44,054 nt of DNA from an uncultured Verrucomicrobiales bacterium (GTDB lineage Bacteria; Verrucomicrobiota; Verrucomicrobiia; Verrucomicrobiales; Akkermansiaceae), in assembly GCA_937916135.1 (NCBI GenBank), contig CALFTQ010000178.1:1-44054 (forward strand), written 5' to 3'. Each line of letters opens with the position of its first letter. The stretch's first letter is position 1. Below the pieces are notes generated by a model. It did no database searches and was not told the DNA's origin. It saw only the letters and a list, made by a program, of their open reading frames with translations. Below, piece by piece: positions 7,257 through 16,100 of this stretch. The position numbers and the translations under genes are program-made.

Positions 7257-8381
7257 ATGAAAGCAATTCTGGCATTAGAAGACGGAACCATCTTCGAAGG
7301 CACCTCCATAGGTGCCGCGGGTACGGTAACAGGCGAAGCTTGCTTCAATACAGCAGTAATGGGGTATCAGGAGATTCTGACAGACCCCGCGTACTACGGA
7401 CAGATTCTGGCCATGACATACCCCCTCATCGGCAATTACGGCATTGTGGAAGAGGACAACGAAAGCCCCGCCCCGAAAGCCGCTGCCATCGTCATTGGAG
7501 AACTTTCCAACATTCATTCCAGCTGGCGTGCAGACTCCCCCATGAGCGAATGGCTCAAAACCAACAATACACCCGGTGTGGAAGGTATCGATACCCGCCG
7601 CCTTGCCCGCCACCTCCGCCTCAACGGCTGCATGCGGGCCTGTGTGACCACGGAACTCACGGCTGAAGAAGCCGTGGCCAAGGCCAAAACCGCCACCGCG
7701 CTCAGCGGTGCAGCCCTGGCAACGCAGGTTTCCACCCCGACCAGCTATACCTGGAGCGGAGAGTCCCGCCCGTGGAAGCTCCCCAACAAGACCGCTGGCG
7801 ACATGAGTAACTACGGCAGCCTTGCCCCGGTGAGCTGCAAAGTGGTTGCTCTGGATCTGGGCATCAAGGCCAGCAGCCTGCGCGCTCTCCGTCAGGACGG
7901 CTGCGAAGTCACGGTAGTACCGGCTGGTACCGGCGCCGAGGACATCCTCGCACTCAATCCGGACGGTCTGTTCCTTTCAAGCGGCCCCGGCGACCCCGCC
8001 GCTCTCACCGGCATCATTGAGACCGTGAAGTCACTCCTGGGCAAGCTTCCGATTTTCGGTCTTGGCCTTGGCATGGAAGTGCTCGGCCTTGCCCTGGGCG
8101 GCAGCGTAGAAAAGCTGAAGTTCGGCCACCGCGGCGCCAACCAGCCGTCGAAGAACGTGTCCACCGGCAAAGTAGAAATCACCGCACCGAACCAGAACTT
8201 TGCGCTTGTGGCTTCCACCCTGCCCGCCGGCGTGGACGTGACCCACATTAACTTGAACGATGATACCGTGGCCGGCATTTACTGCGCTGAGCAGAAGGCT
8301 GCCGGTCTGGAATACACCCCTGAAGCAGTGGACGGCTGCACCTTCGGCACGTTCCTGAGCATGATTACAGCAGATAAATAG
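7257..8381 (+). CDS. carA: Carbamoyl-phosphate synthase small subunit, glutaminase residues lost
   Basis: The small subunit normally hydrolyses glutamine and feeds ammonia to CarB. The 374-residue protein is CarA-like throughout: N-terminal EGTSIGAAGTVTGEACFNT, class I amidotransferase domain from about residue 190, SSGPGDP, LKFGHRGAN, GKVEIT and VTHINLND. The nucleophile elbow usually read as GICLGHQ is GLGLGME: the cysteine position (residue 270, E. coli Cys269) is Gly. The usual YHPEA reads YTPEA, so the catalytic His (residue 354) is Thr; the Glu is kept. The domain should therefore not be an active glutaminase. carB is not in the window; purA follows 11 nt later. Confidence 0.9.
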   Translation: MKAILALEDGTIFEGTSIGAAGTVTGEACFNTAVMGYQEILTDPAYYGQILAMTYPLIGNYGIVEEDNESPAPKAAAIVIGELSNIHSSWRADSPMSEWLKTNNTPGVEGIDTRRLARHLRLNGCMRACVTTELTAEEAVAKAKTATALSGAALATQVSTPTSYTWSGESRPWKLPNKTAGDMSNYGSLAPVSCKVVALDLGIKASSLRALRQDGCEVTVVPAGTGAEDILALNPDGLFLSSGPGDPAALTGIIETVKSLLGKLPIFGLGLGMEVLGLALGGSVEKLKFGHRGANQPSKNVSTGKVEITAPNQNFALVASTLPAGVDVTHINLNDDTVAGIYCAEQKAAGLEYTPEAVDGCTFGTFLSMITADK

Positions 8382-8392
8382 ACATTTCAGAC

Positions 8393-9667
8393 ATGAACAC
8401 ACTAGTCATTGGCTCCCAGTGGGGAGATGAAGGCAAAGGCAAGGTAATTGACTTCCTGACCGAGACCGCAGATATTGTGGTGCGCAGCCAGGGTGGCAGC
8501 AATGCCGGTCACACCGTCATCGCGAACGGCAAGAAGTACGTTCTCCACCTGGTGCCCTCCGGCATTCTGTGGGATAATAAAGTGAACATCATCGGCAACG
8601 GCGTGGTCATCAACCCCACCTCACTGGTGGAGGAGATCAACTACCTGCTGGAGAAGGGCGTGACCATCACCCCGGAGAAGCTCCTCATCTCCGACCGTGC
8701 CCATGTGGTACTGCCCATCCACAAGGAAATTGATGCCGCCCAGGAAGAAGCCCTCGGTGACCAGAAAATCGGCACCACCAAGCAGGGCATCGGCCCGACC
8801 TATGCAGACAAGGCCCGCCGCATCGGCATCCGCATGATTGACCTGGCCGATGCAGACCGCCTGCAGAGCGTGCTGGAAGCCCGTATCAAGACAGCCAATG
8901 ACGAACTGGCCCGCCTGGGCTGGCCGAAAGCCGACCCCGAGGTGACCCTCAAGGCCGTGATGGCAGCAGCCGATGTGCTTCGCCCGCACATCACCAACAC
9001 CATCCCGGTGGTGAACAAGGCCATCAAGGCCGGCAAAACTGTGCTGTTCGAAGGGGCTCAGGGCGCCATGCTCGACATCGACTTCGGCACCTATCCTTTC
9101 GTGACCAGCTCCAACACCAGCGCAGGCGGCTGCTGCACCGGTTCAGGCGTGGCTCCCACCAAGATTGACAAAATCATCGGCGTGTGCAAGGCCTACACCA
9201 CCCGCGTGGGTGCGGGTCCCTTCGTAACCGAGGACGATGAAATTGCCGACTACCTGCACGGCCTGGGCCGCGAGTTCGGAGCAACGACCGGCCGCCCCCG
9301 CCGCTGCGGCTGGACAGACGGCGTGGTGCTCCGCTTCTCTGCCATGTTCAACGGGTTCGATGAAATGGCCATGACCAATCTGGACGGGCTCGATGAGCGC
9401 GACAGCATCAAGATCTGCACCGCCTACAAGATGGGTGATGAGATCCTGGAGTACCCCCCTGCCCGCATTGAGGACTGGGAACTGTGCGAGCCGATTTACG
9501 AGACGCTGCCCGGCTGGAAGCAGGACATCTCCAAGTGCACCACCTGGGATGAACTGCCCGAAAACTGCAAAGCCTACGTCAAGCGCTTCGGCGAGGTAGT
9601 GGGCTGCCCTGTGGGTTCCGTAGGCGTTGGTCCCGACCGCGAACAGACCATCCCGGTTCCCCACTGA
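8393..9667 (+). CDS. purA: Adenylosuccinate synthetase
   Basis: Catalyses GTP-dependent joining of IMP and aspartate, the first committed step to AMP. The 424-residue protein is of standard length, with the N-terminal P-loop GSQWGDEGKGK, catalytic GGSNAGHTV, TTKQGIGPTYADK, VLFEGAQGAMLDIDFGTYP, TSSNTSAGG and the GTP-binding end VGVGPDREQT. All key motifs are intact. Lies 11 nt after carA in one plus-strand transcript that ends at a strong terminator. No Shine-Dalgarno is visible before the ATG. Confidence 0.96.
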   Translation: MNTLVIGSQWGDEGKGKVIDFLTETADIVVRSQGGSNAGHTVIANGKKYVLHLVPSGILWDNKVNIIGNGVVINPTSLVEEINYLLEKGVTITPEKLLISDRAHVVLPIHKEIDAAQEEALGDQKIGTTKQGIGPTYADKARRIGIRMIDLADADRLQSVLEARIKTANDELARLGWPKADPEVTLKAVMAAADVLRPHITNTIPVVNKAIKAGKTVLFEGAQGAMLDIDFGTYPFVTSSNTSAGGCCTGSGVAPTKIDKIIGVCKAYTTRVGAGPFVTEDDEIADYLHGLGREFGATTGRPRRCGWTDGVVLRFSAMFNGFDEMAMTNLDGLDERDSIKICTAYKMGDEILEYPPARIEDWELCEPIYETLPGWKQDISKCTTWDELPENCKAYVKRFGEVVGCPVGSVGVGPDREQTIPVPH

Positions 9668-9692
9668 TACGGAGTTACCGCTGAGCTCTTTC

Positions 9693-9730
9693 ACCGCCTT
9701 GTTCCCCACCGGAGCAAGGCGGTTTTATTT
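9693..9730 (+). terminator. Intrinsic terminator of carA-purA
   Basis: ACCGCCTTG and CAAGGCGGT form a perfect 9-bp stem with a 13-nt loop, followed by TTTTATTT, 26 nt after the purA stop. Confidence 0.85.
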
Positions 9731-9733
9731 ACG

Positions 9734-10792
9734 TCACTTACGCAAGCTGTTCCACGCCCTCATCTGCTGCCGGTATGTGCGCAGCCCGAGACAGCCACCG
9801 GTCATGAACATGAGTCCCCAGAACGAAAGAAAAGCACCGGTTCCAAACATCGTCCTGGGGCACAGGGCCATTGCCTGCTCCGGAGCATCAGCAAAATACA
9901 GAATGGTAGTTTCCAATCCCAACTGCGGCTCATTGAAATATTCGGTATTTTCTACCTTCTGGCGAAAGACAGAGCCCTGCGCCGTCCGGAATTCATAAAT
10001 AGGCAGAAAAGCGTCTTTTTCCTTTTTCTGAGCCGCAACCACGCGCCCTGCCGTGCGCTCAGCGTGCAACAGGTAATAAAGTGGCTTCTCCAGCAGATAG
10101 GTACTTCTATAGAAAGCCGCGCAGCCCATCAACACCATGACCGCTGCCACCAGCATCAATGATTTATCCGGTTTACGCACAGATTGTTGAGGATCAGCCC
10201 AGTTCATGTAGCGCACATGCTCGGCATCTGTCCGTGGTGAAAAAGGAGCGGCGACAGCGGCAAGAGCCTCCGCTACTGCATTCACGTTATTAATGTGCAA
10301 AAACCCCAAAGGAGGACGTTTACCCACCACATCCGGTGCTGTATTTTCATACGCAAGCACTATATCACCGCTACCATCACTCCGCTCTACCACTTCCACC
10401 ATCATATTGGAGGCCAGTGGCCAGGCCTGCACCCTGAAGCCGAGGAAAGGAAAACGAGGGCGCAGCACCAGTGCCCGCTTGTCAGTCACCATGTACACAG
10501 AGTGACAAGCATTGAACAAGCTGCTATTCAAGCCCAAGATGACTCCCGCCGCAATCAGCCCCAAAAAACCAGCGGCAAACCACGCGAACGGGTCTATTTC
10601 CTGACCACCCAGCAACATAAGCCAGAACACCCCCGCAAAAATTATACTCGCCCCCGATACCAGGGCAACGTTCCGGACATCGCGACGGTCGGGCAGCGAC
10701 CGCGACCGGACATACCACTGCAAGCGCTCCGCAGCATCCAGTTCTTTATCAAGAATCGCTTGCTCTCGAACACTAAGCGGCCGTGTAGTCAT
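9734..10792 (-). CDS. DUF3592-like membrane protein
   Basis: A 352-residue protein with hydrophobic segments near residues 45-65, 70-92, 225-243 and 322-342. The C-terminal part (about residues 245-345) has the DUF3592 pattern: a helix, then a beta-domain with GRVVAAQKKEKDAFLPIYEFRTAQGS, and LETTILYFADAPEQAMAL before the last membrane span. The middle section resembles bacterial PH-like folds (VYMVTDKRALVLRPRFP). The ATG at 10792 is used because it lies 7 nt after the rsmI stop; a longer frame would run inside rsmI. Last gene of the bamD-lptE-rsmI unit. Function unknown. Confidence 0.7.
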   Translation of the reverse strand: MTTRPLSVREQAILDKELDAAERLQWYVRSRSLPDRRDVRNVALVSGASIIFAGVFWLMLLGGQEIDPFAWFAAGFLGLIAAGVILGLNSSLFNACHSVYMVTDKRALVLRPRFPFLGFRVQAWPLASNMMVEVVERSDGSGDIVLAYENTAPDVVGKRPPLGFLHINNVNAVAEALAAVAAPFSPRTDAEHVRYMNWADPQQSVRKPDKSLMLVAAVMVLMGCAAFYRSTYLLEKPLYYLLHAERTAGRVVAAQKKEKDAFLPIYEFRTAQGSVFRQKVENTEYFNEPQLGLETTILYFADAPEQAMALCPRTMFGTGAFLSFWGLMFMTGGCLGLRTYRQQMRAWNSLRK

Positions 10793-10799
10793 ATCGGGG

Positions 10800-11489
10800 T
10801 CAGCCTCGCGGAGCATTCTGCCCGCCGATAAGCACCACCATTTCGCCCTTCGGCGGTTTCGCCTTGAATTCCTCCAGCACGGCAGAAGCCGTGCCGCGGT
10901 GATACGTTTCAAAAACCTTGGTAAGTTCTCGCGCCACGCAGATAGGCACCTCCGGGTCAATTTCCACCAGGGCCTGCACCGTCTTCACAATGCGGAATGG
11001 GGACTCATAGTAGATACTGGTGTGGCTGGCTTCCACTGCGGCTTTCAGCAGCGCGGCCTTGCGTCCGGATTTCACCGGCAGGAAGCCGCCGAAGAAGAAG
11101 GCATCGCTCGGCAGGCCTGAGCCCACCAGCGCTGTGACCACTGCAGAAGGCCCGGGAAGCACCGTGAAGGCCACCCCCCGGCTCTTCAGCTCCTGAATGA
11201 GACGGTAGCCGGGGTCGCTCACGCCGGGCATGCCGGCATCTGTGACCACGGCAAAAGACTCTCCGGCCAGCGCACGCGTGGCTACCTCCGGCGCGCGCTG
11301 CATCTCATTGTGCTCATGCAGGCTCAGCAGAGGCTTGCGTATGCCGTAGTGAGCCAGGAGCTGTCCGGTGTTGCGGGTATCCTCGCAGCAGATGCAATCC
11401 ACCGACTCCAGCACAGCGAGGGCGCGCCGGGTGATATCCTCCCGGTTTCCGATGGGCAGCCCGACAAAACTGACGGGGTACTCAATCAT
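10800..11489 (-). CDS. rsmI: 16S rRNA (cytidine-1402-2'-O)-methyltransferase
   Basis: A SAM-dependent tetrapyrrole-methylase-fold enzyme that 2'-O-methylates C1402 in the ribosomal decoding centre. The 229-residue product has the RsmI series: GLPIGNREDITRRAL at the N-terminus, CCEDTRNTGQLLAHYGI, SLHEHNE, VVTDAGMPGVSDPGYRLI, LPGPSAVVTALVGSGLP, FFFGGFLP and YYESPFRI. It is shorter than the ~280-residue E. coli protein at the C-terminus. Its ATG overlaps the lptE-like stop (ATGA), so translation is probably coupled. Confidence 0.93.
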   Translation of the reverse strand: MIEYPVSFVGLPIGNREDITRRALAVLESVDCICCEDTRNTGQLLAHYGIRKPLLSLHEHNEMQRAPEVATRALAGESFAVVTDAGMPGVSDPGYRLIQELKSRGVAFTVLPGPSAVVTALVGSGLPSDAFFFGGFLPVKSGRKAALLKAAVEASHTSIYYESPFRIVKTVQALVEIDPEVPICVARELTKVFETYHRGTASAVLEEFKAKPPKGEMVVLIGGQNAPRG

Positions 11490-11998
11490 GGAGACGTCAG
11501 ATTGAGCGTGATTCTCTCGGCAACCAGACGAGTCGCATAGGATAAAGCCGTATCCATGGCAGAAACCGTGTTCACCCCCTGGTTGAAATAACTGCCGCTC
11601 CCGCTAGCATCTGCTTCACGCAAAACCTTTCCACTTTTTCTATCTATTATCTCATAGTCTACATGTACCGTAAGCCCGATTTCACTACTTACATATGTAT
11701 CTTCTGTGTTCGTTCTCAGCGATTCGCGAACAATATGGGTCACTGTCCCCTTCAGGATGAAATCGGCCTCACTGCGTGGTGCCATGCGATAAGTTCCATC
11801 GCTCTGCAACTCATTCGCCATCGCCGTCGTCATCAGCATGCCCACATTCGGCTGAACGGTGTTGTTCTCAAACATTTCCACACAGAACGTGTCCATGTTC
11901 CTCATGTATGCAGGCTTGATTCCGCCCAGATGGTAGCCACAGGAACAGACCAGGGCCGGCAGCAAACCTGCCAACAGAATACGAGATATCTTCTTCAT
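11486..11998 (-). CDS. lptE: LptE-like LPS-assembly lipoprotein
   Basis: LptE plugs the LptD barrel and delivers lipopolysaccharide to the outer leaflet. The 170-residue product starts with a lipoprotein signal (KKISRILLAGLLPALVCSC, lipidated Cys followed by GYHLGG, the classic LptE opening). It continues with FENNTVQPNVGMLMTTAMANELQSDGTY, ADFILKGTVTHIVRE and a C-terminal helix. The ATG at 11998 is 2 nt after the preceding stop; an upstream TTG also exists. It sits between a BamD-like lipoprotein and rsmI. The family call rests on pattern, since LptE is poorly conserved. Confidence 0.78.
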   Translation of the reverse strand: MKKISRILLAGLLPALVCSCGYHLGGIKPAYMRNMDTFCVEMFENNTVQPNVGMLMTTAMANELQSDGTYRMAPRSEADFILKGTVTHIVRESLRTNTEDTYVSSEIGLTVHVDYEIIDRKSGKVLREADASGSGSYFNQGVNTVSAMDTALSYATRLVAERITLNLTSP

Positions 11999-12000
11999 AA

Positions 12001-12969
12001 TCAAGATTCAGCTTTAGCGGCAGCTGCGGCCTTTTTCGCTTTGGCAAGCAGGGACTCAGCCTCCCTGGCAGCCTCCGGGTTGATATTTTTCTGTCGGATG
12101 ACGTCTTCGAAACAGAAAATGGCGGAAGTATATTCACGGGAACGCTCCAGATAATAGCGCCCCACCTCCAGCTGCTGGTGCACCATGAGCCGATCCATAT
12201 TCTGAGCTTCACTCAGAGCTTTTCCGGCTTCGGGATGTTTCGGGAAGCGCAGGGTAAACTCCTCGTACGCCTCACGGGCATTGCTCAGATTAACCAGATT
12301 ATTATCACCCCGCGTGTGGCTGCTGGCCCAGAGCTGAGCCACCATCAGCTGAGAATCCGGAGCATAGCGGCTATCCGGATACTTTTCCACCAGACGGGCA
12401 TATTCCACACGGGCATCCTCCGGGCGGTCCTGATCCACCAGATACTTGGCCAGGATGGAAGATGCCGTGGCGGCCATATCATTATACGGAGCCTTTTCCA
12501 CAATCTCACGGAGCCAGTTCACCACTACGCTTGATTCCATGGATGTATTCCATGCACCCCAGAACACCGGTACGGTCAACTTACCGCTGGCGGCATCCAT
12601 AGCCATGGCCAGCTGCCTGTTCAAAGCATCTGCGTACAAATCGCTCTGGGGATAGCGATCAATCAGCTTTCCATATTCCTTGAACGCATCACGGTAATCC
12701 TCCGTAGCTTCATAAGCCTTCCCCAGCATGTAACGCGCTTCCGGAGCATTCGGAGCCAGAGCATGATAACGGACAATATCCTTCAATGGCGAACGGGACT
12801 TGGACATACGCCCCTCTTTCTGGAGCGCCTTGGCCTCCGCCATCAGCGCGTCGGCCTGCGGGTCAACAGCCTTAACTTGCCCCACAGGGGGAGGCCCATC
12901 AAAAGACTCGCACATCGACAGAACCAAGGCCGATGTCGCGCAAAGGGATATCACTATCGATTTTCTCAT
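12001..12969 (-). CDS. BamD-like outer-membrane assembly lipoprotein (TPR)
   Basis: A 322-residue protein with a lipoprotein-type signal (RKSIVISLCATSALVLSMC) followed by repeated tetratricopeptide-like helices: APEARYMLGKAYEATEDYRDAF, KLIDRYPQSDLYADAL, RPEDARVEYARLVEKYPDSR, AREAYEEFTLRFPKHPEA. This is the BamD/YfiO arrangement, here about 70 residues longer than E. coli BamD. The last ~30 residues are Ala/Lys-rich. The likely role is insertion of beta-barrel proteins. The ATG at 12969 is chosen for the signal peptide. A weak TTGCAC-N18-TATTCT lies 9 nt before it. First gene of the unit. Confidence 0.75.
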   Translation of the reverse strand: MRKSIVISLCATSALVLSMCESFDGPPPVGQVKAVDPQADALMAEAKALQKEGRMSKSRSPLKDIVRYHALAPNAPEARYMLGKAYEATEDYRDAFKEYGKLIDRYPQSDLYADALNRQLAMAMDAASGKLTVPVFWGAWNTSMESSVVVNWLREIVEKAPYNDMAATASSILAKYLVDQDRPEDARVEYARLVEKYPDSRYAPDSQLMVAQLWASSHTRGDNNLVNLSNAREAYEEFTLRFPKHPEAGKALSEAQNMDRLMVHQQLEVGRYYLERSREYTSAIFCFEDVIRQKNINPEAAREAESLLAKAKKAAAAAKAES

Positions 12970-13086
12970 GTCAACTGAAGAATAGCATGCTTCAGGCCCG
13001 TTGTGCAAGTTCAAATCTGCACACGTTGTGTCTTATTCCGGCAAACCGTTTATCAACACACAGGTAAATTCACCACTCTCTTCCAT

Positions 13087-13584
13087 ATGAAAAGATTTTG
13101 GGCATTATTCGGGCTTGTTGTCACCCTTTGTTCCGCAGCGGATACCACGCCACAGCCAAACGTCTCCATGAGCCGGTATCTCGGGCGCTGGTACGAACAG
13201 GCCAGATACGAAAACTGGTTTGAAGAAGGGATGGAGCAAGTCTATACAGATTACACCCAGGGCCCGGACGGCAGCATCAACGTGACCAACTATGGCAGAA
13301 GCCCGGAAGGCAAATGGGAACAAGCCTCCGGGCGTGCGGTTCAGAAACACAAGGGCATTTTAGAAGTATCTTTTGTCTGGCCGTATTGGTGGTTCGGTTC
13401 CCCGTATCACATCCTGTACGTGGATAAAGAATACCAGGCGGCCCTGGTCTCCGGTGACGATGATGATTACCTCTGGCTGCTCACCCGGGAGCGCTCACCC
13501 AGGCCGGAAACCATTCGAAAGTTAAAAGAGGAAGCGAAGCGGAGAGGCTTTGATACCTCGAAACTTCGCTTCACCAAGCAATGA
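13087..13584 (+). CDS. Lipocalin (Blc-like), secreted or outer-membrane
   Basis: A 165-residue protein with a signal peptide (KRFWALFGLVVTLCSA) and the bacterial lipocalin signature YLGRWYEQARYENWFEEGM; this G-x-W motif starts the beta-barrel. Later motifs LEVSFVWPYWWFGSPYHILYVD, AALVSGDDDDYLWLLTRE and the final helix are all in Blc order. Blc binds lysophospholipids or fatty acids in E. coli; here ligand binding is inferred. The Cys in the signal is not in a canonical lipobox. Divergent from the bamD-like gene; no convincing promoter is visible. Confidence 0.88.
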   Translation: MKRFWALFGLVVTLCSAADTTPQPNVSMSRYLGRWYEQARYENWFEEGMEQVYTDYTQGPDGSINVTNYGRSPEGKWEQASGRAVQKHKGILEVSFVWPYWWFGSPYHILYVDKEYQAALVSGDDDDYLWLLTRERSPRPETIRKLKEEAKRRGFDTSKLRFTKQ

Positions 13585-13594
13585 AGCAGCTCCT

Positions 13595-14539
13595 TTAGAA
13601 GCGGAAATCAACCGAGCCTGATACATACAGGCCTGGGTGGTAATGGTGCCCCTTCACTCGGTCCTGGTCAGAATTGTAACGGAGGATGTCAGCCGTTGTC
13701 ATAAGGGTGCTGCCCACACAAAGCGTTGCAAGGCGCTTTGTTTCGCCTGGTTGCGAGAAATCATAGTCTACCTTCAGACCGGCGACCAAGGATCTCACAC
13801 GCAGCATGCGGGTGCCATCCGGGGTATTGACGGCCCAGGAGCCGCCAGCTCCATCCACAAAGGCACCCAGCTCAAGGCCATGGCCTATATTGCGCATGAT
13901 GCTGTAATTCAGGCCGCTCAGGCGCATCGTCCAGTCGGGTGACATCTTCCAGTCGAAAGAAAACACAGGCATGAAGCCCATGATGGTGGCATCCGGCGAG
14001 TGAGCTAAACCGACGGAATAGGAAAATTTCTCGCTGTATTCCACGCTGTACGAAAAGAGGAGATTCATATGGAAGCTGTGCGCACGGTGCACAAAATCAG
14101 ATGCAAAGGCCGGGGCTACCACAAAAATCATCAAGTCGCCGTTATCACGCGGCACAATGGCAGATACCGGCAGAGAGAAGTTATACAGTTCATTGCGGCG
14201 CAGGTCAAACTCACCATTGGTATCCATGAGGGTCACCTCTGCGTTGAGAGAGGCATTGAACATCCAGTCCTTACCACCGGAGCGCCTGGGGTCAGCCAGC
14301 GGCACACTCAATCCCATTTTCTGCCAGCTCAGGGTGGAGCCGCCATGGCGCTCCCCCATGTTGGAAACCGTCTCAAAAGAGAAAAAACTGGGGAACAACC
14401 CGCTCTCCGGCAGCTTGTGATGCCAGTCGCTGTAGAGGTTCCACGCAACCGCCGATGTATCCTCCACCATCGAATTAAACCAGTCCTCCGAAAATGCAGC
14501 AGGAGCCAGTGAGAAAAACAAGAGCAAGGTCTTCTTCAT
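13595..14539 (-). CDS. Putative outer-membrane beta-barrel protein
   Basis: A 314-residue protein with a signal peptide (MKKTLLLFFSLAPAAFS) and alternating beta-strand patterns throughout, e.g. FSYSVEYSEKFSYSVGLA. It ends in the aromatic strand SGSVDFRF, whose terminal Phe is the hallmark of Bam substrates. It resembles the DUF6268-type barrels of Verrucomicrobiota/Bacteroidota, but this is a pattern judgement. The start at 14539 is supported by the signal peptide and by the promoter 7 nt upstream. It is convergent with the lipocalin gene, 10 nt away. Transport role unknown. Confidence 0.65.
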   Translation of the reverse strand: MKKTLLLFFSLAPAAFSEDWFNSMVEDTSAVAWNLYSDWHHKLPESGLFPSFFSFETVSNMGERHGGSTLSWQKMGLSVPLADPRRSGGKDWMFNASLNAEVTLMDTNGEFDLRRNELYNFSLPVSAIVPRDNGDLMIFVVAPAFASDFVHRAHSFHMNLLFSYSVEYSEKFSYSVGLAHSPDATIMGFMPVFSFDWKMSPDWTMRLSGLNYSIMRNIGHGLELGAFVDGAGGSWAVNTPDGTRMLRVRSLVAGLKVDYDFSQPGETKRLATLCVGSTLMTTADILRYNSDQDRVKGHHYHPGLYVSGSVDFRF

Positions 14540-14546
14540 GGCGCGC

Positions 14547-14574
14547 ATCTTAGCAGACGAAGGGCCAAAGTCAA
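14547..14574 (-). promoter_or_regulatory. Promoter of the beta-barrel gene
   Basis: Minus strand TTGACT-N16-TAAGAT with the -10 only 7 nt from the ATG, predicting a leader of ~1 nt. Confidence 0.6.
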
Positions 14575-14625
14575 GCAAATATAGAGCATAACATGATACA
14601 CTCTTCATTTCATAGGATTTTTTGC

Positions 14626-14654
14626 TTGTCAAGCACCCGGTGGTAATATAGACT
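14626..14654 (+). promoter_or_regulatory. Promoter of the peptidase-like gene
   Basis: TTGTCA-N17-TAGACT with the -10 ending 10 nt before the ATG at 14665 (leader ~4 nt). Confidence 0.6.
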
Positions 14655-14664
14655 CTGGCACCCC

Positions 14665-15477
14665 ATGCCGTTTCTGCTTCCAGCCCTGTTTGTAGTGTTC
14701 TGCTGTGCACCGATAACGCATGCGCAGCATCTGGTATCGCGCACTGTCACCAGCGCACGAGCCACCCATCCGTGGTGGAAAAGCGTGCAGAGCGCCATCA
14801 TGTCCATGCAGCGCCTGGGTCCCGGTGGATACAGCACAGATGATGGCGCCAAGCAGGCACTTGTAGATTCCTTTACGTGGAACGCGCAGCTGAAACGCCC
14901 GGCGTTCAATCCCAGGGTAGCGCGCCCCTCCTTTTGTTCCTCTGCCGTCTGGGTGGCCACACTCTCTGCTCTGGTACACTGGGAAACACAGAACCGCTAC
15001 CGGGCCATCTCACCTGCGGCCTGGCAGGCACTCATGCCCCGCCTGAACAAGGATGGCGAGGGGCCATGGGGCTATGCAAATGCCAATGGCCCCGGATTTG
15101 CCCTGCTGGTTCACCGGCTGGGAGCCGGCGTCAATTTCACCGATTGGAAGCAGGCCCGGCCGTCTGACGTGCTGAAAATCTGGTGGAATGAACACATAGG
15201 CGGCAGAGAGCGCGGCCACCTCGTCATCCTGGTAAAGGATGAGGGCGAAACCGCCTGCGTGTGGTCATCTCACCTGGCACGTGACGGCCAGCCGGCGGGC
15301 TACGGCCTGCGCCGCATTCCGAAAAGTGCCATGAAGCGGGTTCTCTTCACCCGCATCACCCGCCCGGCCGCATTCAACCGGGCCCACAAGCTGCCGGATG
15401 AACCGTGGCTCACCGAACTCATGCAAGAGGACACTACATGGGCCGAATGCGTGCGGCGCTGCGGGATTCAAAACTAA
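14665..15477 (+). CDS. Secreted NlpC/P60- or CHAP-like putative cysteine peptidase
   Basis: A 270-residue protein with a signal peptide (PFLLPALFVVFCCAPITHA). A possible catalytic cysteine lies in RPSFCSSAVW (Cys91, at the start of a helix), with histidines in RERGHLVILVKD (His185) and WSSHLARDG (His203). The order Cys-helix then His-strand fits a papain-like NlpC/P60 or CHAP fold, which would make it a peptidoglycan amidase or peptidase in the periplasm, but no strong family motif is seen. It ends convergent with the HAD gene, overlapping by 4 nt. Function remains a hypothesis. Confidence 0.6.
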   Translation: MPFLLPALFVVFCCAPITHAQHLVSRTVTSARATHPWWKSVQSAIMSMQRLGPGGYSTDDGAKQALVDSFTWNAQLKRPAFNPRVARPSFCSSAVWVATLSALVHWETQNRYRAISPAAWQALMPRLNKDGEGPWGYANANGPGFALLVHRLGAGVNFTDWKQARPSDVLKIWWNEHIGGRERGHLVILVKDEGETACVWSSHLARDGQPAGYGLRRIPKSAMKRVLFTRITRPAAFNRAHKLPDEPWLTELMQEDTTWAECVRRCGIQN

Positions 15478-16100
15478 TCGCGCACCGGCGGGCATTCTCC
15501 CACGCGCACGTAATCCATGCCCCCGGCCATGGCAGCCTGAATGCCAGGCTCGGCATCCTCGAACACCACGCACTCACGCGGATTCACCCCCATGCGTTCC
15601 GCGCAGAGCAGGAAAATGTCCGGCCGGGGCTTGCCGAATCCCGGCGGCACATCCGCCGGAGTCACCATGATGGGGAATAAATCTGCCACTCCGGCAGATT
15701 GCAGGGTTTCAGTAGCACCGCCGGGCATACTGCCGGTGCCGATAGCGTAGGGGATACCCTGCTCCCGGAGCCGGCGCACCAGATTGACCGTTTCCGGGAT
15801 AATCGGCAAGGTTTCATTCAGCAGAAGCCATGCGTAGCGGTTGCGCTTATCTTCTGCCACGGTCTCAGGTTCCATATTCAGGCCGTAGGTCGCATTCAGA
15901 TCTGCCACGATATCCGGCGCAGCCATGCCACCGTGGGCCACAAACTCATCCCACTGGAAAACATGGTGCGGAGCACCATGCTCTCGCAACGCCCAGCGCC
16001 AGGCTTTGTAATGCACCGGCATGCTGTCCACCAGCGTGCCGTCCAGGTCAAAAATATAGCCGGCGTATATTTTCTCCGGCAGTGTCACACGAGCACTCAT
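15474..16100 (-). CDS. HAD-family phosphatase (beta-phosphoglucomutase type)
   Basis: A 208-residue HAD subfamily IA protein. Motif I is FDLDGTLVDSMPVHYKAW with the nucleophile Asp and helical cap, motif II is AIGTGS, a lysine lies in GFGKPRPDIFLL (motif III), and motif IV is VVFEDAEPGIQAAMAGG. The GKPxPD and EDAxxGIxAA patterns are typical of sugar-phosphate phosphatases and phosphoglucomutases. The ATG at 16100 overlaps the trkA stop (ATGA); a longer frame extends inside trkA and is rejected. It shares a transcript with trkH-trkA for no obvious functional reason. Confidence 0.88.
   Translation of the reverse strand: MSARVTLPEKIYAGYIFDLDGTLVDSMPVHYKAWRWALREHGAPHHVFQWDEFVAHGGMAAPDIVADLNATYGLNMEPETVAEDKRNRYAWLLLNETLPIIPETVNLVRRLREQGIPYAIGTGSMPGGATETLQSAGVADLFPIMVTPADVPPGFGKPRPDIFLLCAERMGVNPRECVVFEDAEPGIQAAMAGGMDYVRVGECPPVRD

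Noticed and set aside
7072..7275. 67-codon minus-strand ORF between the yqjD-like gene and carA
   Set aside because: It covers both divergent promoters and the carA start and has Cys-rich, non-protein-like composition.
12970..13014. N-terminal extension of the bamD-like gene to 13014
   Set aside because: It would place charged and polar residues before the lipoprotein signal; the ATG at 12969 gives a normal signal peptide.
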